NCBI RefSeq assembly: GCF_042653925.1
Contig: NZ_JBHSFQ010000015.1
Span: forward strand, 1-64,000
From: Nocardiopsis_B mangrovi
Lineage (GTDB): Bacteria; Actinomycetota; Actinomycetes; Streptosporangiales; Streptosporangiaceae
DNA: 64,000 bases
Reading direction: 5' to 3'
Shown here: in pieces, positions 1-10,624 of the stretch
Numbering within the stretch: the first letter of the stretch is position 1
Layout: every line of letters starts with the position of its first letter
Translations under genes and position numbers: made by a program
Notes under the pieces: generated by a model
What the model was told of the DNA's origin: nothing
The model's input: only the letters and a program-made list of their open reading frames with translations
Databases searched by the model: none

Positions 1-1
1 G

Positions 2-322
2 CCCTGCCCCATCGTGTGCGACAAGGGGTTCGCCGGGGCCGGGATCGAGAGGGCCGCGGCTGCCCTGGGCCACGTGCTCATCCGCCCGGCCCGCCGCGAC
101 GAGGACGGCTCCGGCGCCTTCCCGGGCTGGCTGCGCCAGCGCATCGAGGCGGTCATCTGGACGCTGAAGAACCAGCTCGGCCTGGAACGCCACGCCGCAC
201 GCACCCAGGAAGGACTCTGGGCGCGCACCTGCCAGCGCATCCTCGCCCTCAACGCCGCGATCTGGCACAACTGGCTCATCGACGCACCCGTCAAGCGCTC
301 GCTCGTGGCCTACGACCACTGA
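2..322 (+). CDS. IS982-family transposase, 3' part only
   Basis: Carboxy-terminal part of a DDE transposase. The frame is already open at the left edge of the window, so the amino-terminal portion and the left end of the element lie outside. Visible blocks are DKGFAGAG, the basic LIRPARRDE, and RQRIEAVIWTLKNQLGLE, in which the glutamate of RIEAV sits where the last acidic residue of the catalytic triad falls in IS982 transposases; the protein closes with SLVAYDH, a very typical ending for actinobacterial IS982 members. A GTG at 14 is inside the domain and is not the true start. I cannot see a right terminal inverted repeat with confidence, because the matching left end is missing. Whether the element is intact depends on sequence outside this window. 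Confidence 0.85.
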   Translation, partial: PCPIVCDKGFAGAGIERAAAALGHVLIRPARRDEDGSGAFPGWLRQRIEAVIWTLKNQLGLERHAARTQEGLWARTCQRILALNAAIWHNWLIDAPVKRSLVAYDH

Positions 323-350
323 GCAGCACACACCAACCCCCATCAACGAT

Positions 351-1544
351 CTAGCCCGCGTCGGGCCAGTCCGCGGGGAGGATGTCGGCGTCGGATCCGG
401 CGGCGAGGCGCAGGCGTTCGCGGAAGTCGTCGTGCAGGGAACGGCCCCACACGTAGTCGCTGGGGGTGCGCACCGCCTCCTCAACGGTGCGGCGCAGGGC
501 CGCCGCGTGCGACTCGTTGCCCGCGAGCGCGACCGCCAGCCCGCTGTACATCCGGTTGAGCGCGAGGAACAGCTCGCCGGTGAGCATGGGCGCGCTGTCC
601 TGGGCGACGGCGGCCTCGACGAAGGGGTCCCACCACGCGGCCTCTCCGGCGCCCGCGGCTTCGGTGTCGCCGTCCTCGGACCCGGGGGCCAGGAACCCGC
701 GGCGCAGGCGGCCCCGGACCTCCTCGGCCACGGCTTCGCCGCTGTGCAGCAGCCCCTGCTCCCAGACGCGTTCGGCCGCGTCCGCGTCCCCCCGGACGGC
801 GAGCAGCCGGGCGAGGAGTTCGACGGCGGTGGCCGCGGTCGCCGGATCGGCGGGCGGCCCCGGCGCGCCGGCCCCGGCGGCGGGCCCTTCGGCGACCGCG
901 GCGAACGCCTCGATCGCGCGCTCGACGTGGACGGCGCCGAGCAGCAGCCGCAGCCCCGGGTGCTCGCCGACGGCCAGGCCGCGTTCGACCACGCGGGCGG
1001 CGTCCTCGGCGCGGCCCCGCGCCAGCAGGCGTTCGGCGAAGTCGCGGGCCGCCTCGGGGACGGTGCCGGGGTCGTCGCCCGCCAGGGCGTTCTCCCAGTG
1101 GGTGTCCGCGGCGGCGGTGTCCCCGCGCGACTCGGCGATCCGGGCCAGCCCGTATTCGGCGGCGGGCGCGTAGCGCTCGTTCCCCGAGCCGAGCACTCTG
1201 CCCCAGGCCGATGCCGCCTCGTCCAGCAGCCCTTCGCCCTCGTAGGACAGCGCCAGGTGGTAGGCGGCGCGCGGCGCGAACTCCGCGTGGCCGGTGTCGA
1301 TGGCGGTCTGCGCGGCGGCGCGCGAGGCGCGGATCTCGCCGAGGTCGTGGCGGACCACGGCCAGGCCGAGCGCGGCCAGCGCGCGGTACTGCCGCGAGCC
1401 GCCGTCCAGCACCTGTTCGTAGACCCGTGCCGCGCGCTTGGAGTGGCCGGCTTCGGCAAGGTCCCGCGCCTGGTCGCACAGGTCGGCGAACGCGGATTCG
1501 TCCCCTGCGGCGTCGAAGGTGGAGGTTCCGGACGTCGCGGTCAT
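351..1544 (-). CDS. Tetratricopeptide-repeat protein
   Basis: A soluble protein of about 397 residues built mainly of TPR-type helical pairs. Repeated A-x-x-x-Y/W-x-x-x-L patterns such as RAARVYEQVLDGGSRQYRA and EAASAWGRVLGSGNERYA recur roughly every 35 residues from residue 20 to about 260. The carboxy-terminal third lacks the repeat and ends with an aromatic segment (WGRSLHDDF). There is no signal peptide or membrane segment. The chosen ATG (MTATSG) follows six in-frame upstream residues that look non-coding. The gene runs convergently toward the transposase tail, 28 bp away. TPR proteins are scaffolds for protein-protein contacts; nothing here identifies the partner, so the specific role is unknown. 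Confidence 0.8.
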   Translation of the reverse strand: MTATSGTSTFDAAGDESAFADLCDQARDLAEAGHSKRAARVYEQVLDGGSRQYRALAALGLAVVRHDLGEIRASRAAAQTAIDTGHAEFAPRAAYHLALSYEGEGLLDEAASAWGRVLGSGNERYAPAAEYGLARIAESRGDTAAADTHWENALAGDDPGTVPEAARDFAERLLARGRAEDAARVVERGLAVGEHPGLRLLLGAVHVERAIEAFAAVAEGPAAGAGAPGPPADPATAATAVELLARLLAVRGDADAAERVWEQGLLHSGEAVAEEVRGRLRRGFLAPGSEDGDTEAAGAGEAAWWDPFVEAAVAQDSAPMLTGELFLALNRMYSGLAVALAGNESHAAALRRTVEEAVRTPSDYVWGRSLHDDFRERLRLAAGSDADILPADWPDAG

Positions 1545-1696
1545 ACAGGCCACTTTCCACAACGGGGGCGGTCACCCGGCGGTCGCCCATGGCGGCGGCC
1601 GACGCGGTTTTCTCCCTGGGAGGGTAGCGCCTCCGGGCCCTTCCCCAGATGTCCCCCGCCCGGGTGTCCGCGATCGTCCGGAGCGGGCGCGTGGCG

Positions 1697-2020
1697 TCAG
1701 GCGCCCAGCAGGGTGACGACCGTGGTGACCAGGCTGGCGGCGAGCAGGACGAACCCCCAGTACTGCATGGGGACGAAGAAGAACGTGTGGCCGCCGCCGG
1801 CCATGACCGGCGCTCCCGTCCGCGGGTCGTAGCCGGGGTGCGGCGCGTTGAGCCGGCTGCCCGCGAAGAAGACCACCACACCCGCCACGGCCAGCCCGCC
1901 GGCCGTACCGAAGTTCATCAGCTCGGGACCGAGCAGGACTTCGGCCAGGAGCGTCGCGGGGCCGCCCAGCACGGCCGCGATGAGCAGGACCAGGATGCCC
2001 CAGCCGCGCCAGACGATCAT
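1697..2020 (-). CDS. Small membrane protein, three predicted helices
   Basis: A 107-residue protein with a hydrophobic start (GWGILVLLIAAVLGG), a second helix around residues 35-55 (GLAVAGVVVFFAG) and a third near the end (GFVLLAASLVTTVVTLLGA). Between helices two and three lies a polar loop with YDPRTGAPV and a GGGHTFFFVPMQYWG stretch. It sits in the inner membrane by prediction. I do not recognise a named family. It lies downstream of nothing obviously co-transcribed: gcvP ends 123 bp away on the same strand. The ATG at 2020 has only a weak purine-rich element in front, so expression strength is uncertain. Confidence 0.7.
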   Translation of the reverse strand: MIVWRGWGILVLLIAAVLGGPATLLAEVLLGPELMNFGTAGGLAVAGVVVFFAGSRLNAPHPGYDPRTGAPVMAGGGHTFFFVPMQYWGFVLLAASLVTTVVTLLGA

Positions 2021-2094
2021 CGTGCGCTCGATTCTCAGCGGGTGATTTCCGGCGGAATCATATCGAGTGCACCGAGTCGTCCGGTATCGCTTTC

Positions 2095-2134
2095 CCCCGC
2101 GCCGGTCCCCGGGTGGGCGGGAACCGGCGCGGGG
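2095..2134 (-). terminator. Hairpin after gcvP
   Basis: An inverted repeat with arms CCCCGCGCCGGT and ACCGGCGCGGGG, one extra imperfect pair zone next to the loop, lies immediately 3' of the gcvP stop codon. It has no T-tract, as is common for actinobacterial terminators. Confidence 0.6.
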
Positions 2135-2142
2135 GCCGGGCC

Positions 2143-5031
<2,889 letters not shown>

Positions 5032-5071
5032 GGAGACCTCCTCGCATGGGCCGATACGCTCGGCTGCTCTT

Positions 5072-5216
5072 GGTCTCCCCCTCTGTCACGCACGGTCGCG
5101 GCGCGGATGCGACGCGCCCACCGTTCCAGAGTGGCCTTCTCCACGCGGTCCCTGGTGCCTGAGAGGTTACTGGGGAGTATTGCCCCGTCGGCGCCCCGTC
5201 AAGGGGTCTCTCCCGC
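5072..5216 (-). promoter_or_regulatory. Glycine riboswitch in the gcvP leader
   Basis: Read on the minus strand the leader carries the conserved glycine aptamer core: GGGAGAGACCCC, then GGGGCGCCGACGGGGCAA, then CTCTCAGGCACC, followed by the linker to a second aptamer-like half (CACTCTGGAA, later GTGACAGAGGGGGAGACC). These are the hallmark boxes of the actinobacterial gcv riboswitch. The second half ends about 40 nt before the gcvP ATG and directly precedes the AGGAGG site, which suggests control of translation or of transcript completion by glycine. Recognition is by eye from consensus boxes; folding was not computed. Confidence 0.9.
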
Positions 5217-5386
5217 GTGGTATCGGCGGCCGGTTCTCACTGATCGGTCACTGCATTGTGCACGGGCCGCCGTGCCGGGACGTGGCCGGGGTGGGGTCTC
5301 CGGCCGCGTGTGCGCGGCGTCCTCATTCGACGGTACTGGATGCGGTGTCCCGTTCGGGGCGTTCAGGGCGGGACGGGCGGCTTGTG

Positions 5387-5989
5387 TCACCCGGTCTTGC
5401 GTTCGCGGCGGCGGCGGGCGAGCTCGTCGGCCGGGTGGGAGTCGGCGGGCAGCGGCTCGGCCAGGCGTTCGCCGGGGTAGTCGCTCAGCGACCCTTCGAG
5501 TTCGCGCCAGACACGGCCGAGCGCGATACCGAATACGCCCTGGCCGCCCTGGAGGAGGTCGACCACCTCCCCGGGGGAGGTGCACTCGTAGACGCTGACA
5601 CCGTCGCTCATCAGGGTGATCTGGGCGAGGTCGGCGGTCCCGCGGCACCTGAGGTGCTCGATCGCCGTGCGGATCTGCTGGAGCGAGATCCCGGTGTCGA
5701 GCAGCCGTTTGACGACCTTGAGCACCAGGATGTCGCGGAAGCTGTACAGCGGCGCCGCGCCGCCGCCGTCGTCAGGTGTGACGCTCGGCCGCACCAGGCC
5801 CGTGCGGGCCCAGTAGTCGAGCTGGCGGTAGGTGATCCCGGCGGCCGCACATGCCGTGGGGCCGCGATAACCGACGTCCATAGGCAGCGCCACCACGTCC
5901 TCTTCGCACAGCAGGCCCTGCTCTCCAGCTCGCCGTATAGCTGATCGCGTGAGAGCGGAGGTCTGATGCTTGCCGCTAGTAACCGCCAC
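5387..5989 (-). CDS. MerR-family regulator, Rv1830 (ResR/McdR)-like
   Basis: A 200-residue MerR-type DNA-binding protein. The winged-helix part is clear: GYRGPTACAAAGITYRQLDY, then WARTGLVRPS and LYSFRDILVLKVVKRLLDTG, followed by ISLQQIRTAIEHL. The second half has the very conserved VYECTSPGEVVDLLQGGQGV block and ends in DELARRRRERK. This layout and wording match M. tuberculosis Rv1830 (also called ResR or McdR), which there regulates growth and division genes and sits beside gcvB, as here beside gcvP. There are no effector-binding cysteines. I place the start at the GTG at 5989 because GGAGG stands 6 nt upstream; the longer open frame upstream is arginine/proline-rich and unlikely to be coding. 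Confidence 0.9.
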   Translation of the reverse strand: MAVTSGKHQTSALTRSAIRRAGEQGLLCEEDVVALPMDVGYRGPTACAAAGITYRQLDYWARTGLVRPSVTPDDGGGAAPLYSFRDILVLKVVKRLLDTGISLQQIRTAIEHLRCRGTADLAQITLMSDGVSVYECTSPGEVVDLLQGGQGVFGIALGRVWRELEGSLSDYPGERLAEPLPADSHPADELARRRRERKTG

Positions 5990-6208
5990 GCCGAACCTCC
6001 GGCTCCTCGGCCCACGGCGGTTGACAGGGGGGGTCGAAGGGTTGCGCCGCGGGTGCCTTCGACAATGAAGGTAAGCCGGTCGGTGGGCAGCGTCAACGAC
6101 ACCCATCGGCGCGTCGTGGAACCTCTTCGACAGTTGTCCGGTCTCCGGGCCGTCCATCCGCAAGCCCCATGTCAGGGGCGGATCGATCACCTTCGACCGC
6201 CGTTCTCG

Positions 6209-6230
6209 GACACGCACTCCCGGGCGTGTC
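6209..6230. terminator. Perfect 7-bp hairpin
   Basis: GACACGC and GCGTGTC flank an 8-nt loop in the 339-bp non-coding stretch between the MerR gene and the gene ending at 6329. It could act as a back-up terminator; evidence is only the symmetry. The rest of 5990-6208 shows nothing I can assign beyond the MerR ribosome-binding site. Confidence 0.35.
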
Positions 6231-6277
6231 GGCGGTCCGTGTGTGCGTGTGTGCGAGTACCACGGTATGCGATGACG

Positions 6278-6313
6278 GCGGCCGCGTCACCCGTCCCCGG
6301 GTGGCGCGGCCGC
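6278..6313 (-). terminator. Strong hairpin after the PhoD operon
   Basis: A 15-bp stem (GCGGCCGCGTCACCC against GGGTGGCGCGGCCGC, one G-T pair) with a short loop lies 16 bp past the stop codon of the last gene of the phosphodiesterase operon. Confidence 0.65.
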
Positions 6314-6328
6314 GGTGCGCGGACGGGG

Positions 6329-7171
6329 TCAGGCGGGGCGGAACACCCCCACGGCGTCGTAGGCGTGCCAGGACCCGTCGCTCTTGGTGATGTCCAGCGT
6401 GTTCTGCCCGGAGCGGAAGAGCGCGGCGTCGAGGACGGGCTCGACGAACGACGGCCGCAGCGCGCTGCCGGGAACGGTGGCGTCGCCTTCGAGCGAGCCG
6501 CGGGTGGCGCCGCGCTCGAAGGCGACCTCGCCCGCGGGCGCGCCGTTGACCGCGAGGACGGCGGTGCCGGGCAGGCTCGCGTGGGCGTCGATGAGCCAGA
6601 TCGCCAGGCCCAGGTCGGCGCCGGGTGCCTCCTCCAGGTCGAACCGGAGCCGGAAGGTGTGCTCCCGGCGGCCGCCCCAGCCGTCGGCGGGTCCGGGGTG
6701 CAGGTAGCACCAGTCGGCGGCGGGGTCGCTGCTGCCGTAGGTGAAGTCGACGCCGTCGGGGAAGGCGGTGCGGAACCCCGACTGGCCGCCGGAGGGGGCG
6801 AGGGCCAGTTCCAGACTCTTGGAGTCGAATTCGCCGACCGTGGCGACCGGCGTTCCGCCGACCACCAGCGATTCGGTGGAGGTGCCGCCGGCCACGGCCG
6901 ACGGGGCGCTGCGCCGGCCCGACGCGTCGACGGTGACGATCCGGTAGTAGCGCGTCTGCGCCTCCGGGCCGAGGGTGTCGTGGGTGAGCCGGCTGTAGAC
7001 GGTGGTGCCGATCAGGGTGTCGTGGGTGGTGGCGACGTCGCGGGTCGTGGAGGCGTGGACGGCGTAGTGGTCGACCAGCGGCTCCCAGGCGGCGTGCGTC
7101 CAGGTGAGGTCGATGGCACCGATGCGGCCGCCGGCGGCGACGCCGGTCACGGGCCGGGGGGTGGGGCTCAC
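6329..7171 (-). CDS. Fibronectin-III plus polysaccharide-lyase-4-like protein
   Basis: A 280-residue protein beginning at a GTG that overlaps the stop codon of phoD (GTGA), so translation is probably coupled. Residues 1 to about 105 form a fibronectin type III-like domain (LTWTHAAWEPLVDHYAV, RYYRIVTVDASGRRS). From about residue 140 a second beta-sandwich follows with HTFRLRFDLEE, GLAIWLIDAHASLPG, VAFERGATRGSLEGD and WHAYDAVGVF; this resembles the carboxy-terminal carbohydrate-binding domain of rhamnogalacturonan lyases (PL4). No catalytic lyase domain is present. No signal peptide is seen at this start, which is odd for a domain usually found on secreted proteins. One reading is that the two genes were once one, or are read as a pair, so this could be an accessory carbohydrate-binding partner of the phosphodiesterase. 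Confidence 0.75.
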   Translation of the reverse strand: MSPTPRPVTGVAAGGRIGAIDLTWTHAAWEPLVDHYAVHASTTRDVATTHDTLIGTTVYSRLTHDTLGPEAQTRYYRIVTVDASGRRSAPSAVAGGTSTESLVVGGTPVATVGEFDSKSLELALAPSGGQSGFRTAFPDGVDFTYGSSDPAADWCYLHPGPADGWGGRREHTFRLRFDLEEAPGADLGLAIWLIDAHASLPGTAVLAVNGAPAGEVAFERGATRGSLEGDATVPGSALRPSFVEPVLDAALFRSGQNTLDITKSDGSWHAYDAVGVFRPA

Positions 7172-8775
7172 TGGTCTCCTCCGCTCACGGGGTTGAGTCC
7201 GGGCCGGCCGGCCTCGGTGACGAACCGGGTCGCCGTGCTGACGGTGCCGGCGTCGTCGGCCTCGATGTGGTCGAGGACCTTGAACTCCGAGGTGGCCTCG
7301 GTGGGGGTCAGGCTCACCCGCACGTAGCCGCGCCGGGCGTTGTAGAGCCGCACGTGGGGGTTGCCCAGCCAGATGGGTTCGAGGTTGTCGGTGTCGGAGC
7401 CGTCCCCGTCGGAGGCGACGGAGGTGGTGATGAGCTCGGTGCCGATGGTGGGCGAGTCGGGGTCGGCGAAGTCGGCCTTCAGCTCGGCCGCCGCGTGGCG
7501 GTGGATGTCGCCGGTGACGACGAGCGGGTTGGCGACGCCGTGCCCGGTGATCGTGTCGAAGAGGCGGCGGCGGTTGGCGGTGAACCCGTCCCACTGGTCC
7601 ATGCTGTAGGTGACGCCGTCGCCGGTGTCGCGGTCGATCTCGGCCATGACGACCTGCTGGGCGAGCACGTTCCAGGTGGCGGAGCTGTCGCGCAGCCCGG
7701 AGTAGAGCCACTCCTCCTGCCGCGCGCCCAGGATGCTGCGCGCGGGGTCGGTGTGCTCGCCGCCGGGGACGCCCCCGTCGGAGGGGACGTCGTGGCGGTA
7801 CTGGCGGGTGTCGAGCACGTTGAACTCGGCCAGGCGGCCGAACGGCGCCCGGCGGTAGAGCAGCATGTCGGGGCCCGAGGGCAGCGACCCCTCCCCCAGC
7901 GGCTGGTTCTCGTACCAGGCGCGGTAGGCGACGGCGCGGCGCCGCTGGAAGTCCTCGGGGGTGGCGCCGTACTGCGAGGCGTCGGCGGCGTAGTTGTTCT
8001 CGACCTCGTGGTCGTCGGTGGTGACCAGCCAGGGCGCGCGTGCGTGGGCGGCCTGGAGGTGGGGGTCGGACTTGGTGAGGGCGTAGCGGAGCCGGTACTG
8101 CTCCAGGGTGACCACGGCCGCGGCGTGCGCCCCGCTGAGGTCGCCGGCGCCCCGGCGGCGCAGGTTGGCGGCGGTGATGCCGTACTCGTAGATGTAGTCG
8201 CCGAGGAACAGCACCAGGTCGATGTCCTGTTCGGCGATGTCGCGGTAGGCGGTGTAGTGGCCGTGGTACCACGCCTGGCACGAGGTCATGGCGAAGGAGA
8301 GGCGGTCGGGCTCGGCGCCGGGAGCGGGGGCGGTGCGGGTACGGCCGACCGGGCTGATCTCGCCGCCCGCGCGGAACCGGTAGAAGTACTCGCGCCCGGG
8401 GTCGAGCCCCTTGACGTGCGGATGCACGGCATGGGCGAGTTCGGGGACGGCGACGGCCCGGCCGCGCGCGGCGACTCTGCGGAATCGGGCGTCGGTGGCC
8501 ACTTCGTACTCGACGGTGAGGTCGCGGCGCGGCATCCCGCCGTGGCCGTCCTCGGCCAGGGGGTCGGGGGCCAGCCGGGTCCACAGGACGACACCGTCGT
8601 GGGTGGGGTCACCGGAGGCCACACCGAGCCGGTAGGGGTCGGCGGGCACGGGGCCGCGCGAGGGGGCGGAGTGCGCGGGGACACCGGTGCCCATGGTGAA
8701 CGCCGCCGCACTGATTCCGGTCAGGGCGAGGAAGCCCCGGCGGTTGAGGGATGTGTTCCGGTCGGTCGTTGGCAT
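7168..8775 (-). CDS. phoD: Alkaline phosphatase D / PhoD-family phosphodiesterase
   Basis: A secreted metallophosphoesterase of about 535 residues. The amino terminus carries a twin-arginine signal (SLNRRGFLALTGISAAA followed by a small-residue cleavage region), so it should be exported folded by Tat. The PhoD core is clear: PYRLGVASGDPTHDGVVLW at the start of the amino-terminal sandwich domain, then SCQAWYHGHYTAYRDIAEQ, DLVLFLGDYIYEYG and TTDDHEVENNY, the metal-binding motifs of the family (iron/calcium in Bacillus PhoD). It hydrolyses phosphodiesters or phosphomonoesters, for example teichoic acid polymers, to release phosphate. I start at ATG 8775 because a GGATGG element precedes it; an ATG at 8802 has none. 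An imperfect GCACCA-N3-TGGTGC dyad lies just upstream, a possible operator. It is coupled to the downstream FN3/PL4-like gene. Confidence 0.92.
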   Translation of the reverse strand: MPTTDRNTSLNRRGFLALTGISAAAFTMGTGVPAHSAPSRGPVPADPYRLGVASGDPTHDGVVLWTRLAPDPLAEDGHGGMPRRDLTVEYEVATDARFRRVAARGRAVAVPELAHAVHPHVKGLDPGREYFYRFRAGGEISPVGRTRTAPAPGAEPDRLSFAMTSCQAWYHGHYTAYRDIAEQDIDLVLFLGDYIYEYGITAANLRRRGAGDLSGAHAAAVVTLEQYRLRYALTKSDPHLQAAHARAPWLVTTDDHEVENNYAADASQYGATPEDFQRRRAVAYRAWYENQPLGEGSLPSGPDMLLYRRAPFGRLAEFNVLDTRQYRHDVPSDGGVPGGEHTDPARSILGARQEEWLYSGLRDSSATWNVLAQQVVMAEIDRDTGDGVTYSMDQWDGFTANRRRLFDTITGHGVANPLVVTGDIHRHAAAELKADFADPDSPTIGTELITTSVASDGDGSDTDNLEPIWLGNPHVRLYNARRGYVRVSLTPTEATSEFKVLDHIEADDAGTVSTATRFVTEAGRPGLNPVSGGDQ

Positions 8776-9100
8776 GCTTCGCGTCCATCCACTCAGGGAC
8801 ATGGCACCACGATGGTGCGCCGAATCCCTGGAATCCGGATGGCTGCGATGTGTGCCGAAGGTGGACGTTCGGGAACTTCGCCCCACGACATCCCAGCTCA
8901 GGGCGGCGACCGGGTTCCCGCGGGCGGCGGATCCGCCGGCGGAAACCGCCGACGCCGGCCCGCCGGCCTGAGCATCCCCGACGTCCCGCCGGCCGACGTC
9001 CTCGACACCGTCGAGAACGACCGCCTCGTCTCCTGCCTCGCCGACACCCTCATCGCGCCCGCCGGCGTGTGACGCCCGCGGGCGCCGGCCCCGGGTCCGC
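8776..9100. other. Intergenic, 325 bp
   Basis: Holds the upstream region of phoD, including the dyad GCACCA-CGA-TGGTGC at about 8804-8818. A short plus-strand frame ending at 9072 (with VENDRLVSCLADTLIAPAGV) reads protein-like but has no credible start; it may be a gene scar. Nothing else is recognisable. Confidence 0.4.
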
Positions 9101-9685
9101 TCAGCCCCCGACCGCGTCGCCGATCAGCGCCGAGAGCCGCTCGGCGACCCGGTCGAGGGGCCGCGTGCTGCGCGTGGCGCGGCACATCACCACGGCCCCC
9201 TCGACGGAGGCGACGACGAGCGTCGCGAGCTGTTCGGCCTGTTCGGCTCCCGTACCGTGCTCCCGCAGCGAGGCGGCCAGCAGGTCCTCCCACTCGCCGA
9301 AGGCCTCCGCGGCCGCCGCGAGCGCCGCCGGCACCTCCCCGTCCGGGGGCTCCTCGACGGACACGGCCAGAACGGGGCAGCCGAGCCGGAAATCGCCGCC
9401 GACGAGCATCGCGCGCCACAGGGCGAGGAACGCGCGCAGCCCCGCGGCCGGACCCGCCCGCAGCTCGGCGCGCAGGCTCCGCGCAACGGCCCCGCCGGCG
9501 TAGCGGACGGCCTCCGCGGCCAGCTGGCCCTTGCCGCCGGGGAAGTAGTGGTAGGTGGAGCCGAGCGGCGCCCTGGCGTGCCGGGCGGTCTCGCGGATAC
9601 TGGTGGCGTTCAGGCCGCGCCGCCCGATCATCTCGGCCGCCCCGGCCACGATCCGCTCCCGTGCCCGGGGGCTGCTGTCGGCCAC
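9101..9685 (-). CDS. TetR-family regulator, LmrA/YxaF-like
   Basis: A 194-residue repressor-type protein. The helix-turn-helix is at the amino terminus (RERIVAGAAEMIGRRGLNAT, then IRETARHARAPLGSTYHYFP and GGKGQLAAEAV). The ligand domain contains FRLGCPVLAVSVE, a motif typical of the LmrA/YxaF type of TetR carboxy domain, which responds to drugs or flavonoids in characterised members. The start is placed at GTG 9685 with GAGGGGG nine bases upstream. The open frame continues upstream without a stop into a remnant of an alcohol dehydrogenase gene, so automatic annotation could produce a false 342-residue fusion. No operator was identified. The target gene is probably lost or is the dehydrogenase whose tail remains. 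Confidence 0.85.
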   Translation of the reverse strand: MADSSPRARERIVAGAAEMIGRRGLNATSIRETARHARAPLGSTYHYFPGGKGQLAAEAVRYAGGAVARSLRAELRAGPAAGLRAFLALWRAMLVGGDFRLGCPVLAVSVEEPPDGEVPAALAAAAEAFGEWEDLLAASLREHGTGAEQAEQLATLVVASVEGAVVMCRATRSTRPLDRVAERLSALIGDAVGG

Positions 9686-9835
9686 GTGTACGACCCCCTC
9701 CGGCCATGATGACCGCCATAGTCTACGGAGCGCGCCCGGGGGGGCACCGGTGCACGGGAGCGCCGCGGGCACCCGGGACGTGCGGGCCGGGCGGGCGGGC
9801 GCCGGCCCGGGCTGGTCGCCGTCCGCTTCCACCGC

Positions 9836-10039
9836 CGCGAGCGGTGCGCGCCGGAGCACGACCTTGGTGGAGCGGGCGGCGTAGGCGGTCGGGGCCTGCT
9901 CCCAGTCGGCGGTGAGCGTGATGGCCCGCTCCGCGGCGAAGCCCGTGCGGGCGACGAAGTCCAGCAGCTCGGGCAGCACCGCCCGGGGGTGCGACACGCC
10001 CAGGCGCAGCGTGGCGTCGGTGGCGTACATCCGCATCAG
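9836..10039 (-). pseudogene. Carboxy-terminal remnant of a zinc-type alcohol dehydrogenase
   Basis: About 68 residues read like the end of a medium-chain alcohol dehydrogenase: MRMYATDATLRLGVSHPRAV, then LLDFVARTGFAAERAI, TLTADWEQAP and AYAARSTKVVLRR. The catalytic and Rossmann parts are missing, there is no usable start, and the normal stop codon has also gone, so the frame runs on into the TetR gene. Upstream the frame turns into arginine-rich nonsense. I read this as a deletion scar that removed most of a dehydrogenase gene beside its regulator. Confidence 0.65.
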
Positions 10040-10231
10040 CGGCACCCGCGTGGCCGGGGCCACCGGTGCCTCCGTCCGGCGGTCACCCGCCGCGAACCGC
10101 GATCGCCGATGCCGGAACCGGTCACCCATGGTCGTTCCGCACGGTGGGCGGCCGGGGATCGCCGAGGCCCGGTGCTGTCCGGCGCGCGCGCCGCCCGGGG
10201 CACCGGCGGGGACCCCGTCCCACCGCCGTGC

Positions 10232-10462
10232 TCAGGACGGCAGCTCGCGCGGCGTGCCCGAACCGCGCCAGTCGCGTAGTCCGGCGGAGAGCACCTCGCC
10301 GACGGTGGTCCCGGGGGCCTCCTCGGCGTAGTCGCCCCATTCCAGCTCCATCCACACCGCGAAGGGCGTCCGCGCCGCGTCCAACGGCAGATAGGGGGCG
10401 ACCGCCTGTTCGATGTCGTCGTAGGTGGGCGCGGTGTCGGCTGCGGTGGCGTCGAGGTCCAT
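10232..10462 (-). CDS. Small acidic hypothetical protein
   Basis: A 76-residue acidic protein (MDLDATAADTAPTYDDIEQA at the start, later WMELEWGDYAEEAPGTT and GLRDWRGSGTP). Its composition is unlike the arginine/proline-rich shadows around it, which supports real coding. The start ATG has no strong ribosome-binding site. No domain, signal peptide or membrane segment is visible and I do not recognise a family. It is a single gene between the dehydrogenase scar and a membrane protein on the same strand. Confidence 0.55.
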   Translation of the reverse strand: MDLDATAADTAPTYDDIEQAVAPYLPLDAARTPFAVWMELEWGDYAEEAPGTTVGEVLSAGLRDWRGSGTPRELPS

Positions 10463-10624
10463 GCCTCCAGCATGCGGCGCCGCCGGGCCGGCCGCCGGGA
10501 TCCCGCGCCGGTGAGGCCGGCCCCCGCGGAACGGACACCGCGTGCGGCCCCGGAAGGGGCCGACCGGAACGGCAACGGTGCGGGACGCCGGTCCGCCGCG
10601 GCCCCGGACGGGGCCGCGGGCCGC

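Noticed and set aside
1..322. Complete insertion sequence at the left edge
   Set aside because: Only the 3' part of the transposase is inside and no terminal inverted repeat can be paired.
9101..10129. A 342-residue TetR with an amino-terminal extension
   Set aside because: The extension matches the tail of a dehydrogenase and a good GTG with ribosome-binding site stands at 9685.
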